DNA of 64,000 bases. Origin: Opitutia bacterium (GTDB taxonomy: Bacteria; Verrucomicrobiota; Verrucomicrobiia; Opitutales; Opitutaceae). Below the pieces are notes generated by a model. It searched no databases. It worked only from the letters and a program-made list of their open reading frames with translations, and was not told the origin of the DNA. Of the stretch, positions 54,322-63,548 are shown in pieces. The position numbers were made by a program, and so were the translations under genes. Position 1 is the stretch's first letter. Each line of letters begins with the position of its first letter. Location of the stretch: the NCBI GenBank assembly GCA_947452315.1, contig CANGCX010000002.1:24296-88295 (forward strand). Reading direction: 5' to 3'.

Positions 54322-55290
54322 ATGGCCAAAAAAAATAAAAAGCCACAGAAACCTGCCGCGAAAACCTCCAAGCCCGCCCCTCGGCCGAAGGTGAAAGCGA
54401 AGCCGTCCGTCAAACCGAAGGCGCGGCCTCCGGTGAAAGCGGTCGCCAAGGTTCCGGTCAAAGTCGTCGCGAAAAAACCGACGAAGACCGTGGCAAAACC
54501 AGCGCCCGCGCCGGTTGAGAAATCTACCACCATGGAAAAACCTTCAAAGAAAAACGCGTTGCGCGACAGCATTCTGAAGCGCAAAGCCACAGCTAAACCC
54601 ATCGCCTTCAGTTTGGACGAAGTCCGGGCTATCGCCAAAACCACCATCGAAAAGGTCGAAACGGAAAAGTCCACCAAGACCGCCGCCAAACCCAGCGCCA
54701 CCAAACAAGCGCTCGCTTTACAAAAAGTGGCCAAGCCTAGCCATGTAAAGGCTGCCTCCCTTGCCGACATTCTAGGCTTCAATCCTAAAAAGGTAAAATC
54801 GATCGAGGCCGTCCACGAAGTTGAAGTGCCCGATAAGTTCAAACGCTACTACAAGCTCCTACTCGACCTCCGACGCCATCTCACCGCGGGCATCGAATTG
54901 CACTCGGAAGAAACCCTCAAACGCTCGTCCAAAGACGACGCCGGCGATCTTTCCTCTTACGGCCAACACATGGCCGACGCTGGCACCGACACCTTTGACC
55001 GCGACTTCGCCCTCAGCCTCGTTTCGAGTGAACAAGAAGCACTCGGCGAAATTGATGCCGCCATCAAACGCATCAAAGACGGCAGCTACGGCATCTGTGA
55101 GATCACCCAAGAACCGATCGCCCGTGATCGCCTGCTTGCGGTTCCCTTCACGCGCTACTCCGCCAACGCACAGAAAGAACTTGAGCGCAACCGTCACCGT
55201 TCCCGCACTCAAGCCGGCATCCTCGGTGAAATGGGTGAAGACGGCGCCCCCAGCAGTAGCAACAGCGATGACGGCGGTGGCGACGAATAA
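54322..55290 (+). CDS. DksA/TraR-like protein with histone-like tail and degenerate zinc finger
   Basis: A 322-residue protein. The first about 130 residues are a Lys-, Ala- and Pro-rich disordered tail (KPAAKTSKPAPRPKVKAKPS and similar), like histone H1 or AlgP. From about 165 it has the DksA coiled-coil arm (KFKRYYKLLLDLRRHLTAGI). The globular end is YGICEITQEPIARDRLLAVP, then FTRYSANAQKELERN. In DksA/TraR this holds four zinc cysteines (C-x2-C ... C-x2-C). Here only the first cysteine remains; the others are Thr, Ser and Ala. The protein probably binds DNA or RNA polymerase without zinc. It sits 25 bases after ileS and 41 before lspA. Confidence 0.85.
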   Translation: MAKKNKKPQKPAAKTSKPAPRPKVKAKPSVKPKARPPVKAVAKVPVKVVAKKPTKTVAKPAPAPVEKSTTMEKPSKKNALRDSILKRKATAKPIAFSLDEVRAIAKTTIEKVETEKSTKTAAKPSATKQALALQKVAKPSHVKAASLADILGFNPKKVKSIEAVHEVEVPDKFKRYYKLLLDLRRHLTAGIELHSEETLKRSSKDDAGDLSSYGQHMADAGTDTFDRDFALSLVSSEQEALGEIDAAIKRIKDGSYGICEITQEPIARDRLLAVPFTRYSANAQKELERNRHRSRTQAGILGEMGEDGAPSSSNSDDGGGDE

Positions 55291-55331
55291 TCCCAGTCAA
55301 CAGCCAATCCGGTTTACACAGTATAATAACC

Positions 55332-55895
55332 GTGGATAAACCGCTGGAGCAACCCAAGGTGCAAGCGGCTGCCCAACACTCGAGTATCGATAAACCGCAA
55401 CCCCCAAGGTTGCGGCGTATTTGGGCTTATAGGAATTTGTTAGTGATCGCACTTTTTGTGCTGATCGCCGACCAACTCTCCAAACAAGCGATCGTAGCCT
55501 CGTTGCCTTTTCCGAGCTATGGCGCCGACCACGGTGCGATTACCGTGATCCGCAATTTTTTCTACATCGTACATGTCGGAAACACTGGCGCCGCATGGAG
55601 CATGTTTAGCGGACAAAGCCTACTCCTCGCCTTATTCGCCCTAGTAACATTGATCGCGATCTTCCTTTGGCGGCGCGCACTCGGGTTGAAGGAGCTTAAA
55701 ACCCAGATCTGCTTCGGCCTGTTGTGCGGAGGAATCGTAGGCAATGTTATCGACCGCCTCCGATACGGCCACGTGATCGATTTCATTGACCTACATTTCG
55801 GTAGCTACACCTACCCTAGCTTCAATGTAGCCGACTCTGGCATCTGCATCGGCGTAATGCTCTATCTTTGGCAATCGCTCCGCGATCCCCATTAA
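55332..55895 (+). CDS. lspA: Lipoprotein signal peptidase II
   Basis: A 187-residue inner-membrane aspartyl protease that removes lipoprotein signal peptides. It starts with GTG and has a cytoplasmic extension of about 30 residues before the first of four membrane spans (LLVIALFVLIADQLSKQAIV). The motif VGNTGAAWSMFSG, the catalytic aspartates in GNVIDRLRYGHVIDFIDL and in FNVADSGICIGV are all present. The ileS-dksA-like-lspA order matches the widespread ileS-lspA pairing. It ends next to a hairpin shared with the convergent yicC gene. Confidence 0.95.
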   Translation: MDKPLEQPKVQAAAQHSSIDKPQPPRLRRIWAYRNLLVIALFVLIADQLSKQAIVASLPFPSYGADHGAITVIRNFFYIVHVGNTGAAWSMFSGQSLLLALFALVTLIAIFLWRRALGLKELKTQICFGLLCGGIVGNVIDRLRYGHVIDFIDLHFGSYTYPSFNVADSGICIGVMLYLWQSLRDPH

Positions 55896-55896
55896 A

Positions 55897-55918
55897 AGCC
55901 AGCGGTCAATCCGTGGCT
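55897..55918 (-). terminator. Hairpin between convergent lspA and yicC
   Basis: AGCCA-G-CGG (55897-55905) pairs with CCG-TGGCT (55911-55918) around TCAAT, with one bulged G. On the minus strand the hairpin is followed by TTTTAAT, so it fits a short terminator for yicC. It may also stop lspA transcripts, but the plus-strand T-run is absent. Confidence 0.45.
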
Positions 55919-55924
55919 AAGTGA

Positions 55925-56797
55925 TTACTCGACGTTAGCGATCTGCTCACGGATGCGTTCGAGTTCGTTCTTAAGTTCAATCACCGAGCGTGAAATCGTC
56001 AGATCATTCGCCTTACTACCAATGGTATTCACTTCACGGCCGATTTCTTGCAAAATAAACTCAGACTTACGACCGATTTCTCCGTCCGATTTTAACAGGG
56101 CAGCAAACTGTTCAAGATGACTACGCAGCCGAGTGAGCTCTTCGGTCACATCACAACGATCGGCGAAAAGTGCGACTTCCTTGAGCACACGCTCATCCTC
56201 TAGGTTCAGCTCCAGCTCAGCCGCACGCAGTCGTTGCAGCAGCTGATCACGGTAAGCAACGGGCACCAAGGGTGCCCGTATAGCCACGGTTTCGACATTG
56301 CGGCGCAAAATTTCTAAGCGACCGAGAAAATCAATTAAGAGCGACTCACCTTCTTTAGCCCGCATCGCAGCGAAGGCGCGCAACGCAATCTCAAGGCTCG
56401 CCAGCACGGTGGCTTGAGCAGACTCAGCACTCGGAAAATCGTCTGATTTACGCTGCGCCCGCGCGATTTCCCACAATAGCTCAGCCGTAGGTGTAAACGG
56501 GACACCCTGCCGAGCCGCAAAACCTGAGAGCCGATCCAACACGTTAGCGGCCGCATCTTCGTCCCAAATCTCTTCCGGGGCCCCACTCGCACCAGTGAGT
56601 TCAATTTGGACGTGAACTTTACCTCGCGCGCAGTAGCGACGCACGCACTCGCCGACTAAGGATTCTAAACTTTCCCAATCTGGCGGGAGCTTCATCGTAA
56701 GATCGAGGGTCTTACGATTTACCGAGCTAACTTGCACCGTGAGTGTATCGCCCAAAACCACACCGGTCGCCCGGCCATATCCGGTCATTGATTTCAT
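55925..56797 (-). CDS. yicC: YicC-family endoribonuclease
   Basis: A 290-residue protein of the YicC/YloC family. It opens [20 protein letters not shown] and ends with the conserved DUF1732 block ([20 protein letters not shown]). E. coli YicC is an endoribonuclease that takes part in small-RNA decay. Length equals the family norm. Its start overlaps the trpB stop by four bases (ATGA), so it is translationally coupled to trpB, an unusual partner; this may be convenience of expression rather than function. Confidence 0.93.
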   Translation of the reverse strand: MKSMTGYGRATGVVLGDTLTVQVSSVNRKTLDLTMKLPPDWESLESLVGECVRRYCARGKVHVQIELTGASGAPEEIWDEDAAANVLDRLSGFAARQGVPFTPTAELLWEIARAQRKSDDFPSAESAQATVLASLEIALRAFAAMRAKEGESLLIDFLGRLEILRRNVETVAIRAPLVPVAYRDQLLQRLRAAELELNLEDERVLKEVALFADRCDVTEELTRLRSHLEQFAALLKSDGEIGRKSEFILQEIGREVNTIGSKANDLTISRSVIELKNELERIREQIANVE

Positions 56798-58032
56798 AAA
56801 GAAACGCCGAGAATTTTCGCCACTTGGTTCACGTCTTTATCCCCGCGCCCGGAGAGATTAATGACCAAAATTTCATCAGAGCGCATCGCCTTGGCGCGTT
56901 TCAAACCGTGCACCAAAGCATGCGTGCTTTCGAGCGCTGGGATGATTCCTTCAAGCCGAGAAACCAATTGAAACGTCTCCATCACTTCGTCGTCACACGC
57001 ATAGGCGAAATCAATGCGTTTACGGTCGCGGTAATAGGCGTGCTCCGGCCCAATCGCGGCATAATCAAGCCCAGCGCTCACCGAGTGCGTGAGTTCAATC
57101 TGCCCATCAGGATCCTGCAAAATATAGGTCTTCGCTCCTTGTAGCACACCGAGCTTGCCGCCTTCGAATCGAGCGGCGTGTTCGCCGCGCTTAATACCTC
57201 GTCCTCCGGCCTCGACTCCCACCAAGCGGACTGACTTGTCTTCAAGAAAATCGAAAAAGAACCCAATGGCATTTGAGCCGCCGCCTACGCAGGCTATCAT
57301 TTCATCCGGCAAGCGGCCTTCGCGTGCCATTAACTGCGTCTTGGTTTCCTGACCGATCACTCGATGAAAATCGCGCACCATCATCGGATACGGATGAGAT
57401 CCCAAGGCTGAGCCCAAAATATAATGAGTGCTGCGGACGTTCGTAACCCAGTCGCGCATCGCTTCGTTCACCGCATCCTTGAGTGTTTTTTGGCCTGAAG
57501 TTACCGCACGCACTTCAGCGCCCATAAGACGCATCCGAAAGACGTTTAAGGCCTGTCGCTCCATATCGACCGCCCCCATGTAAACGACGCATTCAAGACC
57601 GAATTTAGCGCACACAGCAGCAGTCGCGACGCCGTGCTGGCCGGCTCCTGTTTCGGCGATGATTCGCTTCTTTCCCATGCGCAGAGCGAGCAAGGCCTGA
57701 CCGAGCGCATTATTGATTTTATGGGCACCCGTGTGAAGCAGGTCTTCGCGTTTGAGATAGATTTTCGCGCCGCCGCAGTGCTGGGTAAGCCGCTCAGCAA
57801 AGTACAACTCGGTCGGACGACCGGCAAACTCCTTCAGATGGTTTTTAAGTTCAGCCTGAAACGCGGGATCTAGCCGCGCTTTTTCATAGACTGCACCCAA
57901 TTCCTGCAGCGCGGTCATCAACGTCTCCGGCACAAAGACTCCACCATAGCGACCAAAATGCCCGCCAGTATCCGGCAGAGAAAAACGGTCGATCGGTTCG
58001 GCAGCGACGGCAGGAGAAGGCGTGGCGGTCAT
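56794..58032 (-). CDS. trpB: Tryptophan synthase beta subunit
   Basis: A 412-residue PLP enzyme that joins indole and serine to make tryptophan. The PLP lysine is in [19 protein letters not shown], and the phosphate loop is [14 protein letters not shown]. Other conserved parts are [15 protein letters not shown] text ([15 protein letters not shown]) and [16 protein letters not shown] at the end. The length is close to the usual 390-400 (TrpB1 type). No trpA or other trp gene is adjacent, so the pathway is dispersed. The gene begins with ATG and no Shine-Dalgarno sequence. Confidence 0.96.
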   Translation of the reverse strand: MTATPSPAVAAEPIDRFSLPDTGGHFGRYGGVFVPETLMTALQELGAVYEKARLDPAFQAELKNHLKEFAGRPTELYFAERLTQHCGGAKIYLKREDLLHTGAHKINNALGQALLALRMGKKRIIAETGAGQHGVATAAVCAKFGLECVVYMGAVDMERQALNVFRMRLMGAEVRAVTSGQKTLKDAVNEAMRDWVTNVRSTHYILGSALGSHPYPMMVRDFHRVIGQETKTQLMAREGRLPDEMIACVGGGSNAIGFFFDFLEDKSVRLVGVEAGGRGIKRGEHAARFEGGKLGVLQGAKTYILQDPDGQIELTHSVSAGLDYAAIGPEHAYYRDRKRIDFAYACDDEVMETFQLVSRLEGIIPALESTHALVHGLKRAKAMRSDEILVINLSGRGDKDVNQVAKILGVSL

Positions 58033-58164
58033 GAATGTCTTGAAGGTTTGCCCTTAGCGGCCTCGGTGGCAAGACGCGCGCCGCATTTCGGCGCATTTAA
58101 CTACCCAAAATCGGCCAACCCAAAGCCCCAAATGCGATGGGTAAGCCCACCCGAAGAGCCCGCT

Positions 58165-58680
58165 CTATTGCTCGGGTTGCTCGACGCGGGTTTTTAAAAA
58201 CGCCAAGACGTCTTGAAATTTCGCCCGGTTGTTTTCGTCAGCCGCGACAAGGTGTTCGTGCGCTTCGAGCACATCGCGCGCCTTAGCTTGTTCGCCTTTC
58301 TCAGGACCAGTCAGCACCGTCTCACAATGTCCGAGAGGCGCAACGGCTTCGCTGGAGTCTACAGTCAACAGTCGATGGAGACCGAGACTGCGAATGAGCT
58401 CCAAATTCCGGCTCGAGACCCGCGCTAACACGATGCTACCGGGAGGTGCGCTTTTGCGCAACTCCAACGCCACTCCCGCCAACACCCCCAGAAAGGTGCT
58501 GTCCATGGTCGCGCATTTCTGGAAATCGATCACGAAGCGTTGGCGACCCTGTCGGAGCATTTCGCCGACAAAATCGCGCAAGCAGGCACTATTTTGAAAG
58601 CACGCTCGACCTTCAATCCGGACCACAACGGGATCGGAGTACGCATCAACCAGGTACACAGATGGAGTGGTTTCAGGCAT
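58165..58680 (-). CDS. STAS-domain protein (anti-sigma antagonist-like)
   Basis: A 171-residue cytoplasmic protein; I chose the ATG at 58680 (MPETTPSVYLVDAYSDPVVV). The STAS domain (about 10-115) contains FVIDFQKCATMDSTFLGVLA, with the Asp-Ser of the SpoIIAA-like phospho-site. A short C-terminal helical tail (AKARDVLEAHEHLVAADENN) follows. It could be a phosphorylation-controlled partner of a serine kinase or phosphatase. No anti-sigma kinase is adjacent, so its pathway is unknown. It lies 132 bases downstream of trpB in the opposite sense of distance, and its start faces acnA's end. Confidence 0.8.
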   Translation of the reverse strand: MPETTPSVYLVDAYSDPVVVRIEGRACFQNSACLRDFVGEMLRQGRQRFVIDFQKCATMDSTFLGVLAGVALELRKSAPPGSIVLARVSSRNLELIRSLGLHRLLTVDSSEAVAPLGHCETVLTGPEKGEQAKARDVLEAHEHLVAADENNRAKFQDVLAFLKTRVEQPEQ

Positions 58681-58716
58681 GTTATATATCGGCGGAGAAA
58701 ATGATGAAAACTGGTA

Positions 58717-58744
58717 GCCCACAGGTTAATTATAACCCGTGGGC
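58717..58744 (-). terminator. Strong hairpin downstream of acnA
   Basis: GCCCAC-A-GGTT (58717-58727) pairs with AACC-C-GTGGGC (58734-58744) around AATTAT, with one mismatch. On the minus strand it lies 54 bases after the acnA stop and is followed by TACCAGTTTTCATCATTTT. This fits a terminator for acnA with an imperfect T-tract. It also lies 37 bases upstream of the STAS start, so a role in that promoter region cannot be excluded. Confidence 0.55.
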
Positions 58745-58797
58745 CACATCATCACCTTAGCCCAATTAAGGAGTAAGGCAATCGGTCGAATTAGCGT

Positions 58798-61482
58798 TTA
58801 GTTTTGGGCTACGATCTGGCGCAAGACGTAGGGCAAAATCCCGCCGTGTTGGTAATAATCGATTTCGATGGGCGTATCGATACGGCAACGCACCAACACG
58901 TTCTCAACCGCACCATTTTTACGGGTGATTTTCAACGTGAGGTCTTGCTGCGGTTTGATACTGCCGTCGAGACCAACGACGTCGTAGGTCTCGGTGCCGT
59001 CCAATTTGAGCGTCTGGGCGGTAGTACCGTCCTTGAATTGCAAGGGCAACACGCCCATCCCGACGAGATTGGAGCGGTGAATGCGCTCGAAGCTCTGCGC
59101 GACGACGACTTTAACTCCGAGCAAATTTGTCCCCTTGGCGGCCCAGTCGCGCGACGAACCTGTGCCGTATTCTTGGCCAGCAAGGATAATCAGTGGCGTG
59201 CCAGCTTTCTGGTAGGCCATGGAAGCATCATAGATGGAAGTTTTCACGCCGTCCGCGCCGAGGGTGTTACCACCTTCTTCACCGCCGAGCATAAGGTTCT
59301 TGATGCGGACGTTGGCAAACGTACCTCGGGTCATAATGCGGTCATTACCGCGACGTGAGCCGTATGAATTGAAATCTTCAAACGTGACCCCGTTATCCAA
59401 GAGAAACTTGCCCGCGGGAGAACTCTTCTTGATCGCACCAGCCGGAGAGATGTGGTCGGTCGTCACGGAATCTCCGAAAATACCCAGAGCGCGTGCGCCG
59501 CTGATCGGCTTGATAGCACCTGGGGTAAGCGAGAAATTCGTGAAAAACGGCGGCTCTTGGATGTAAGTCGATTTAACATCGAAGGCGTAGACATTACCCG
59601 CGGTCGAGGGGATCTCATTCCACTTCGGATTTTGCTCGGCAAAGTTGGTGTAGAGTTTGCGGAAAACTTCCGGCTTAAGCGCTGCCTGCATCTGATCGCG
59701 CACTTCTTGAAGCGAGGGCCAGATGTCTTTCAGGAATACCGGCGCGCCAGTTTGATCACGACCGAGCGGCTCAGTCGACAAATCCAAGTCCACCCGACCC
59801 GCGAGCGCGAAGGCCACAACGAGCGGTGGCGACATCAGGAAGTTGGACTTGATGTTCTGGTGGACACGGGCTTCGAAGTTACGGTTGCCCGAAAGAACTG
59901 AGGCCGCGACGAGGTCGTTCTTCACGACTGCTTCCTCGATCGGCGCCGAAAGAGGGCCGGAATTTCCGATACACGTCGTGCAACCGTATCCGACCGTCTG
60001 GAAACCCAGCTGGTCGAGGTAAGGCGCCAGACCCGTCTTTTCCAAGTAATCGGTGACGACGCGCGAACCGGGCGCGAGTGAAGATTTGACCAGAGGATTT
60101 ACTTTAAGTCCCTTGGCGACGGCCTTCTTGGCGAGCAAGCCGGCCGCGAGCATCACGCTTGGGTTGGAAGTATTGGTGCAACTTGTGATAGCTGCGATCA
60201 AAACGGATCCGTGGCCGAGCTTCGTGCCTGCGACTTCGGCCGTTACGGTCGAAAACTCTTCAGCTTTTTTGCCAAAGCCATTTTCGGTAACAGGCTTTGA
60301 GAAGGCACTGATAAACTCCTGCTTCATCTTCGAGAGCTCGATGCGATCTTGCGGACGCTTCGGACCAGCTACACTCGGCCCCACGCTCGAGAGATCGAGC
60401 GCGAGATCCGTAGAGTATTCAATTTCACCTTTTTGCGGAATGCCCCAGAGCCCTTGCGCTTTGTAATAAGCCTCGTAGGTGGCGACTTGTTTTTCATCGC
60501 GGCCAGTAGCGCGCAGATAGTTCGAACATTCGCCGTCGATGGGGAAAAAGCCCATAGTGGCACCGTATTCGGGCGCCATGTTTGCGATCATCGCGCGATC
60601 CACCACGGGCAGCGCGGCCGCCCCGGGGCCGTAGAACTCAACGAACTTGCCGACAACCTTAGCCTTGCGGAGCTGCTGCGTCAACGTGAGCGCCAGATCC
60701 GTGGCAGTGACACCTTCCTTAAGTGCACCGGTGAGATACACACCGACGACGTCTGGCGTAAGAAAATAAACCGGCTGACCAAGCATACCGGCTTCAGCTT
60801 CGATGCCACCGACACCCCAGCCAACGATACCAAGACCGTTAATCATCGTGGTGTGCGAATCGGTACCCACAAGGGTATCGGGATAATACACACCACCGGC
60901 GCTAAGCACACCTTTGGCGAGATACTCGAGATTCACCTGGTGGACAATGCCGATACCGGGCGGCACCACCTTGAAGGTATCAAAGGCCTGCATGCCCCAT
61001 TTTAAGAATTGGTAACGCTCCCGGTTACGCGAGAATTCGAGTTCAAGATTCTTAGATAGCGCATCAGCGCTGCCGGCGAAATCGACTTGGACCGAGTGGT
61101 CAACGACCAGATCGACCGGCACAAGCGGTTCAATAATCTTGGGATTTTTACCGAGCTTGGTAACCGCCGAACGCATCGCAGCGAGATCGACCAGAAGTGG
61201 CACGCCCGTAAAATCTTGCAACACGATGCGCGCAACGACGAAGGGAATCTCCTCCGTGCGTTCAGCCTTGGCCGCCCAGGTAGCGAGCGCACGAATGGCG
61301 GGCTCGGCGACACGCTTGCCGTCGCAATTGCGCAACAACGATTCCAGCACCAGCCGGATCGAGACTGGCAGCTTCTTCACGTTGAAACCGGCTTTTTCGA
61401 GCGCGGGCAACGAGTAGAAAGAATGACTCTCACCATTGGCGGTGAATTTTTGTAGCGTGTTGAAGGGATTCGGCTGGCTCAT
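58798..61482 (-). CDS. acnA: Aconitate hydratase A
   Basis: An 894-residue TCA-cycle enzyme that interconverts citrate and isocitrate through a [4Fe-4S] cluster. I chose the ATG at 61482 ([20 protein letters not shown]); an in-frame ATG lies at 61527. The cluster cysteines are in [15 protein letters not shown] and in [14 protein letters not shown]. The substrate loop includes the [20 protein letters not shown] region, and the swivel domain ends with [19 protein letters not shown]. Length matches AcnA rather than AcnB. The 5' leader carries a perfect hairpin. A SufT-like protein encoded at 0.8 kb may serve its cluster. Confidence 0.97.
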   Translation of the reverse strand: MSQPNPFNTLQKFTANGESHSFYSLPALEKAGFNVKKLPVSIRLVLESLLRNCDGKRVAEPAIRALATWAAKAERTEEIPFVVARIVLQDFTGVPLLVDLAAMRSAVTKLGKNPKIIEPLVPVDLVVDHSVQVDFAGSADALSKNLELEFSRNRERYQFLKWGMQAFDTFKVVPPGIGIVHQVNLEYLAKGVLSAGGVYYPDTLVGTDSHTTMINGLGIVGWGVGGIEAEAGMLGQPVYFLTPDVVGVYLTGALKEGVTATDLALTLTQQLRKAKVVGKFVEFYGPGAAALPVVDRAMIANMAPEYGATMGFFPIDGECSNYLRATGRDEKQVATYEAYYKAQGLWGIPQKGEIEYSTDLALDLSSVGPSVAGPKRPQDRIELSKMKQEFISAFSKPVTENGFGKKAEEFSTVTAEVAGTKLGHGSVLIAAITSCTNTSNPSVMLAAGLLAKKAVAKGLKVNPLVKSSLAPGSRVVTDYLEKTGLAPYLDQLGFQTVGYGCTTCIGNSGPLSAPIEEAVVKNDLVAASVLSGNRNFEARVHQNIKSNFLMSPPLVVAFALAGRVDLDLSTEPLGRDQTGAPVFLKDIWPSLQEVRDQMQAALKPEVFRKLYTNFAEQNPKWNEIPSTAGNVYAFDVKSTYIQEPPFFTNFSLTPGAIKPISGARALGIFGDSVTTDHISPAGAIKKSSPAGKFLLDNGVTFEDFNSYGSRRGNDRIMTRGTFANVRIKNLMLGGEEGGNTLGADGVKTSIYDASMAYQKAGTPLIILAGQEYGTGSSRDWAAKGTNLLGVKVVVAQSFERIHRSNLVGMGVLPLQFKDGTTAQTLKLDGTETYDVVGLDGSIKPQQDLTLKITRKNGAVENVLVRCRIDTPIEIDYYQHGGILPYVLRQIVAQN

Positions 61483-61517
61483 GGAAAAGGGGCTTTCGAT
61501 TTCGGAGGCGAAGGGCA

Positions 61518-61538
61518 TTGCGGTCAAATCGACCGCAA
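61518..61538 (-). promoter_or_regulatory. Perfect hairpin in the acnA leader
   Basis: TTGCGGTC (61518-61525) and GACCGCAA (61531-61538) form an 8-bp perfect stem around AAATC. It lies in the 80-base gap between the peroxiredoxin stop and the acnA start, 36 bases before the acnA ATG. There is no T-run beyond it on the minus strand. It could be an operator or an mRNA element controlling acnA. Confidence 0.35.
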
Positions 61539-61562
61539 CGCTGAGGGAGTTGCGTGGATAAA

Positions 61563-62036
61563 TTAGCTTGCGAGCGCTGCTTTGACGGCGGCGAAATTGG
61601 GTAAATCTTTTGGCGTAGCGGTCTGCTCGGCGTATTTCACGATACCGTCTTTACCAATAACAAAGGCCGCCCGCGCAGAGGTGTCGCCGATACCGGCCAG
61701 CATCGGGAAGAGCACGCCGTAGGCACGCGTGGTTTCTTTGTTTAAATCGGAGAGTAACGTGACGCCGATCTTGTTGGCTTTCGCCCAAGCTTCGAGAGTG
61801 AAGGGACTGTCGACACTGATGCCGTAAACCGCCGCGCCGAGTTTCTCGTACTCACCGAGACCACTGGTCTGGTCGCACATTTCCTGGGTGCACACACCCG
61901 TGTAAGCCAACGGGAAAAACAGCAACACCGTCTGCTTCACGCCAAAATTGGCGCTCAGTTTAACGTCAACAAGACCGTCAGCGTTTTTGGACTTTAGGAT
62001 AAAATCAGGTGCTTTAGAACCGACAGCGATAGGCAT
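61563..62036 (-). CDS. Peroxiredoxin (AhpC/TSA family)
   Basis: A 157-residue cytoplasmic thiol peroxidase. The fold runs [20 protein letters not shown] to the end. The peroxidatic cysteine is in the T-x-x-C motif of [20 protein letters not shown] (Cys near 50), with a second cysteine five residues later. The conserved arginine partner is less obvious. This pattern fits atypical 1-Cys or BCP-like members. It lies upstream of acnA on the same strand with a hairpin between, so expression with aconitase, an oxidant-sensitive enzyme, would make sense. Confidence 0.85.
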   Translation of the reverse strand: MPIAVGSKAPDFILKSKNADGLVDVKLSANFGVKQTVLLFFPLAYTGVCTQEMCDQTSGLGEYEKLGAAVYGISVDSPFTLEAWAKANKIGVTLLSDLNKETTRAYGVLFPMLAGIGDTSARAAFVIGKDGIVKYAEQTATPKDLPNFAAVKAALAS

Positions 62037-62232
62037 AGAATGAGTGGTTTGGGTTTAGACTAAAAACTTCGGGATGGGCCCCTCCGCTTGTGAACGACCA
62101 GCTAGAGCGCCGCTTCGCGCCTCCGCAAACCGTTTTTCCCACGAATACGCGCATTTCTGGTTTCCCAACACCCATCATTAGAAACGCTCTTGCACGTCCG
62201 CCCCTACGCCGGATTACTTCAAACCTTACGTT

Positions 62233-63516
62233 ATGACCCTGATCGAAGATCTCCAATGGCGCGGCCTCTTGGCCGATTGCACCGACCTAGATGCGCTAAC
62301 GCAGCGCCTGAACAAGGGACCGATCACATTGTATTGCGGCTTCGACCCGACAGGAGATTCGCTCCACGTCGGCCATCTTGTCCCCCAACTCACCTTACGG
62401 CGCTTCCAGCTCGCGGGTCATCACCCCATCAGCCTCGCCGGCGGTGCCACCGGCATGATCGGCGACCCCGGCGGCAAATCCGCCGAACGCAACCTGCTCT
62501 CCCGCGAGCAACTCGCCTACAATTTCACGCGCATTAAGGCCCAACTCGAGCGCCTCCTGGACTTCAGCGCCACTGGCAACCCCGCCCGCATCGTCAATAA
62601 CGCCGACTGGACTGCCCCCGTCAGCTTCCTCGATTTTCTGCGCGACGTCGGCAAACATTTCTCCTTAGGCAGTATGATAGCTAAAGACAGCGTGAAATCC
62701 CGCCTCGGTAGCGAAGCAGGAATCAGTTTCACCGAGTTCAGCTACCAGCTACTCCAAGCCAACGATTTTTGCCATCTCCGCCAAGCCCTCAACTGCGAAC
62801 TCCAAATCGGCGGCACTGAGCAATGGGGCAACATCACCGCCGGCACCGATCTCATCCGTAAAAAAATCGGACTCCTGGCCTGGGGCCTGACATTCCCACT
62901 CATCACTAAGGCCGACGGAAGCAAATTCGGTAAAACCGAGGGCGGAGCCGTTTGGCTGGATCCCCAGAAAACCAGCCCGTATAAATTCTACCAATTTTTT
63001 GTGAACACAGAGGACGCCAAAGTCGGCGAGTATCTGCGTAAATTCACCTTCCTCTCCCGCCCTGAAATCGAGGCCCTCGAAGCCCAACACCTCGCCAACC
63101 CTGGCGCCCGCGAAGCTCACCGCGCCCTCGCCCGCGAAGTCACCCGCACCGTCCACGGCCAAGTCGCCCTTGATTCCGCGCTCAAGGCTAGTGCCATCCT
63201 GTTTGGCGCCGAAATCGGCGACACCAGTGAGACCACCTTCAATGATGTAGTCGGTGAAATTCCCACCACTGCACTCCCCGCCCTCGCCGATTGGCAAGCT
63301 GGCAAAACCCTCACTCTTTTAGACGCCCTCGTACTCACCCAGCTCGCCCCATCTAAGGGCCAAGCCCGTAAAGATATTGAGGGCGGCGGCGTCTACGTGA
63401 ACAACCTCAAGGCAACTGACATTACCCGCGCCCTCACCTTGGCCGATCTGCTCTACGGCAAACATGTCCTTCTCCGCAAAGGTAAACGCACGTACGCCGT
63501 CATCACCCTCACCTAA
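62233..63516 (+). CDS. tyrS: Tyrosyl-tRNA synthetase
   Basis: A 427-residue class I enzyme that charges tRNA-Tyr. The HIGH-equivalent is HVGHLVPQLTLRRFQ, and GGATGMIGDPGGKSAERNLL follows, as usual for TyrRS. The KMSKS-equivalent is KFGKTEGGAVWLD, the normal bacterial TyrRS form. A C-terminal S4 RNA-binding domain (about 355-427) contains APSKGQARKDIEGGGVYVNN. Length is typical of the E. coli type. No T-box leader is visible in the 196 bases upstream, which contain no gene. The peroxiredoxin gene is divergent. Confidence 0.96.
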   Translation: MTLIEDLQWRGLLADCTDLDALTQRLNKGPITLYCGFDPTGDSLHVGHLVPQLTLRRFQLAGHHPISLAGGATGMIGDPGGKSAERNLLSREQLAYNFTRIKAQLERLLDFSATGNPARIVNNADWTAPVSFLDFLRDVGKHFSLGSMIAKDSVKSRLGSEAGISFTEFSYQLLQANDFCHLRQALNCELQIGGTEQWGNITAGTDLIRKKIGLLAWGLTFPLITKADGSKFGKTEGGAVWLDPQKTSPYKFYQFFVNTEDAKVGEYLRKFTFLSRPEIEALEAQHLANPGAREAHRALAREVTRTVHGQVALDSALKASAILFGAEIGDTSETTFNDVVGEIPTTALPALADWQAGKTLTLLDALVLTQLAPSKGQARKDIEGGGVYVNNLKATDITRALTLADLLYGKHVLLRKGKRTYAVITLT

Positions 63517-63548
63517 ATTTATCCCTCCATCCCCCGTAAACCATCCCC

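Noticed and set aside
60349..61005. A 218-codon open frame antisense to acnA.
   Set aside because: Composition is that of a reverse-strand shadow of a conserved enzyme; no promoter or domain.
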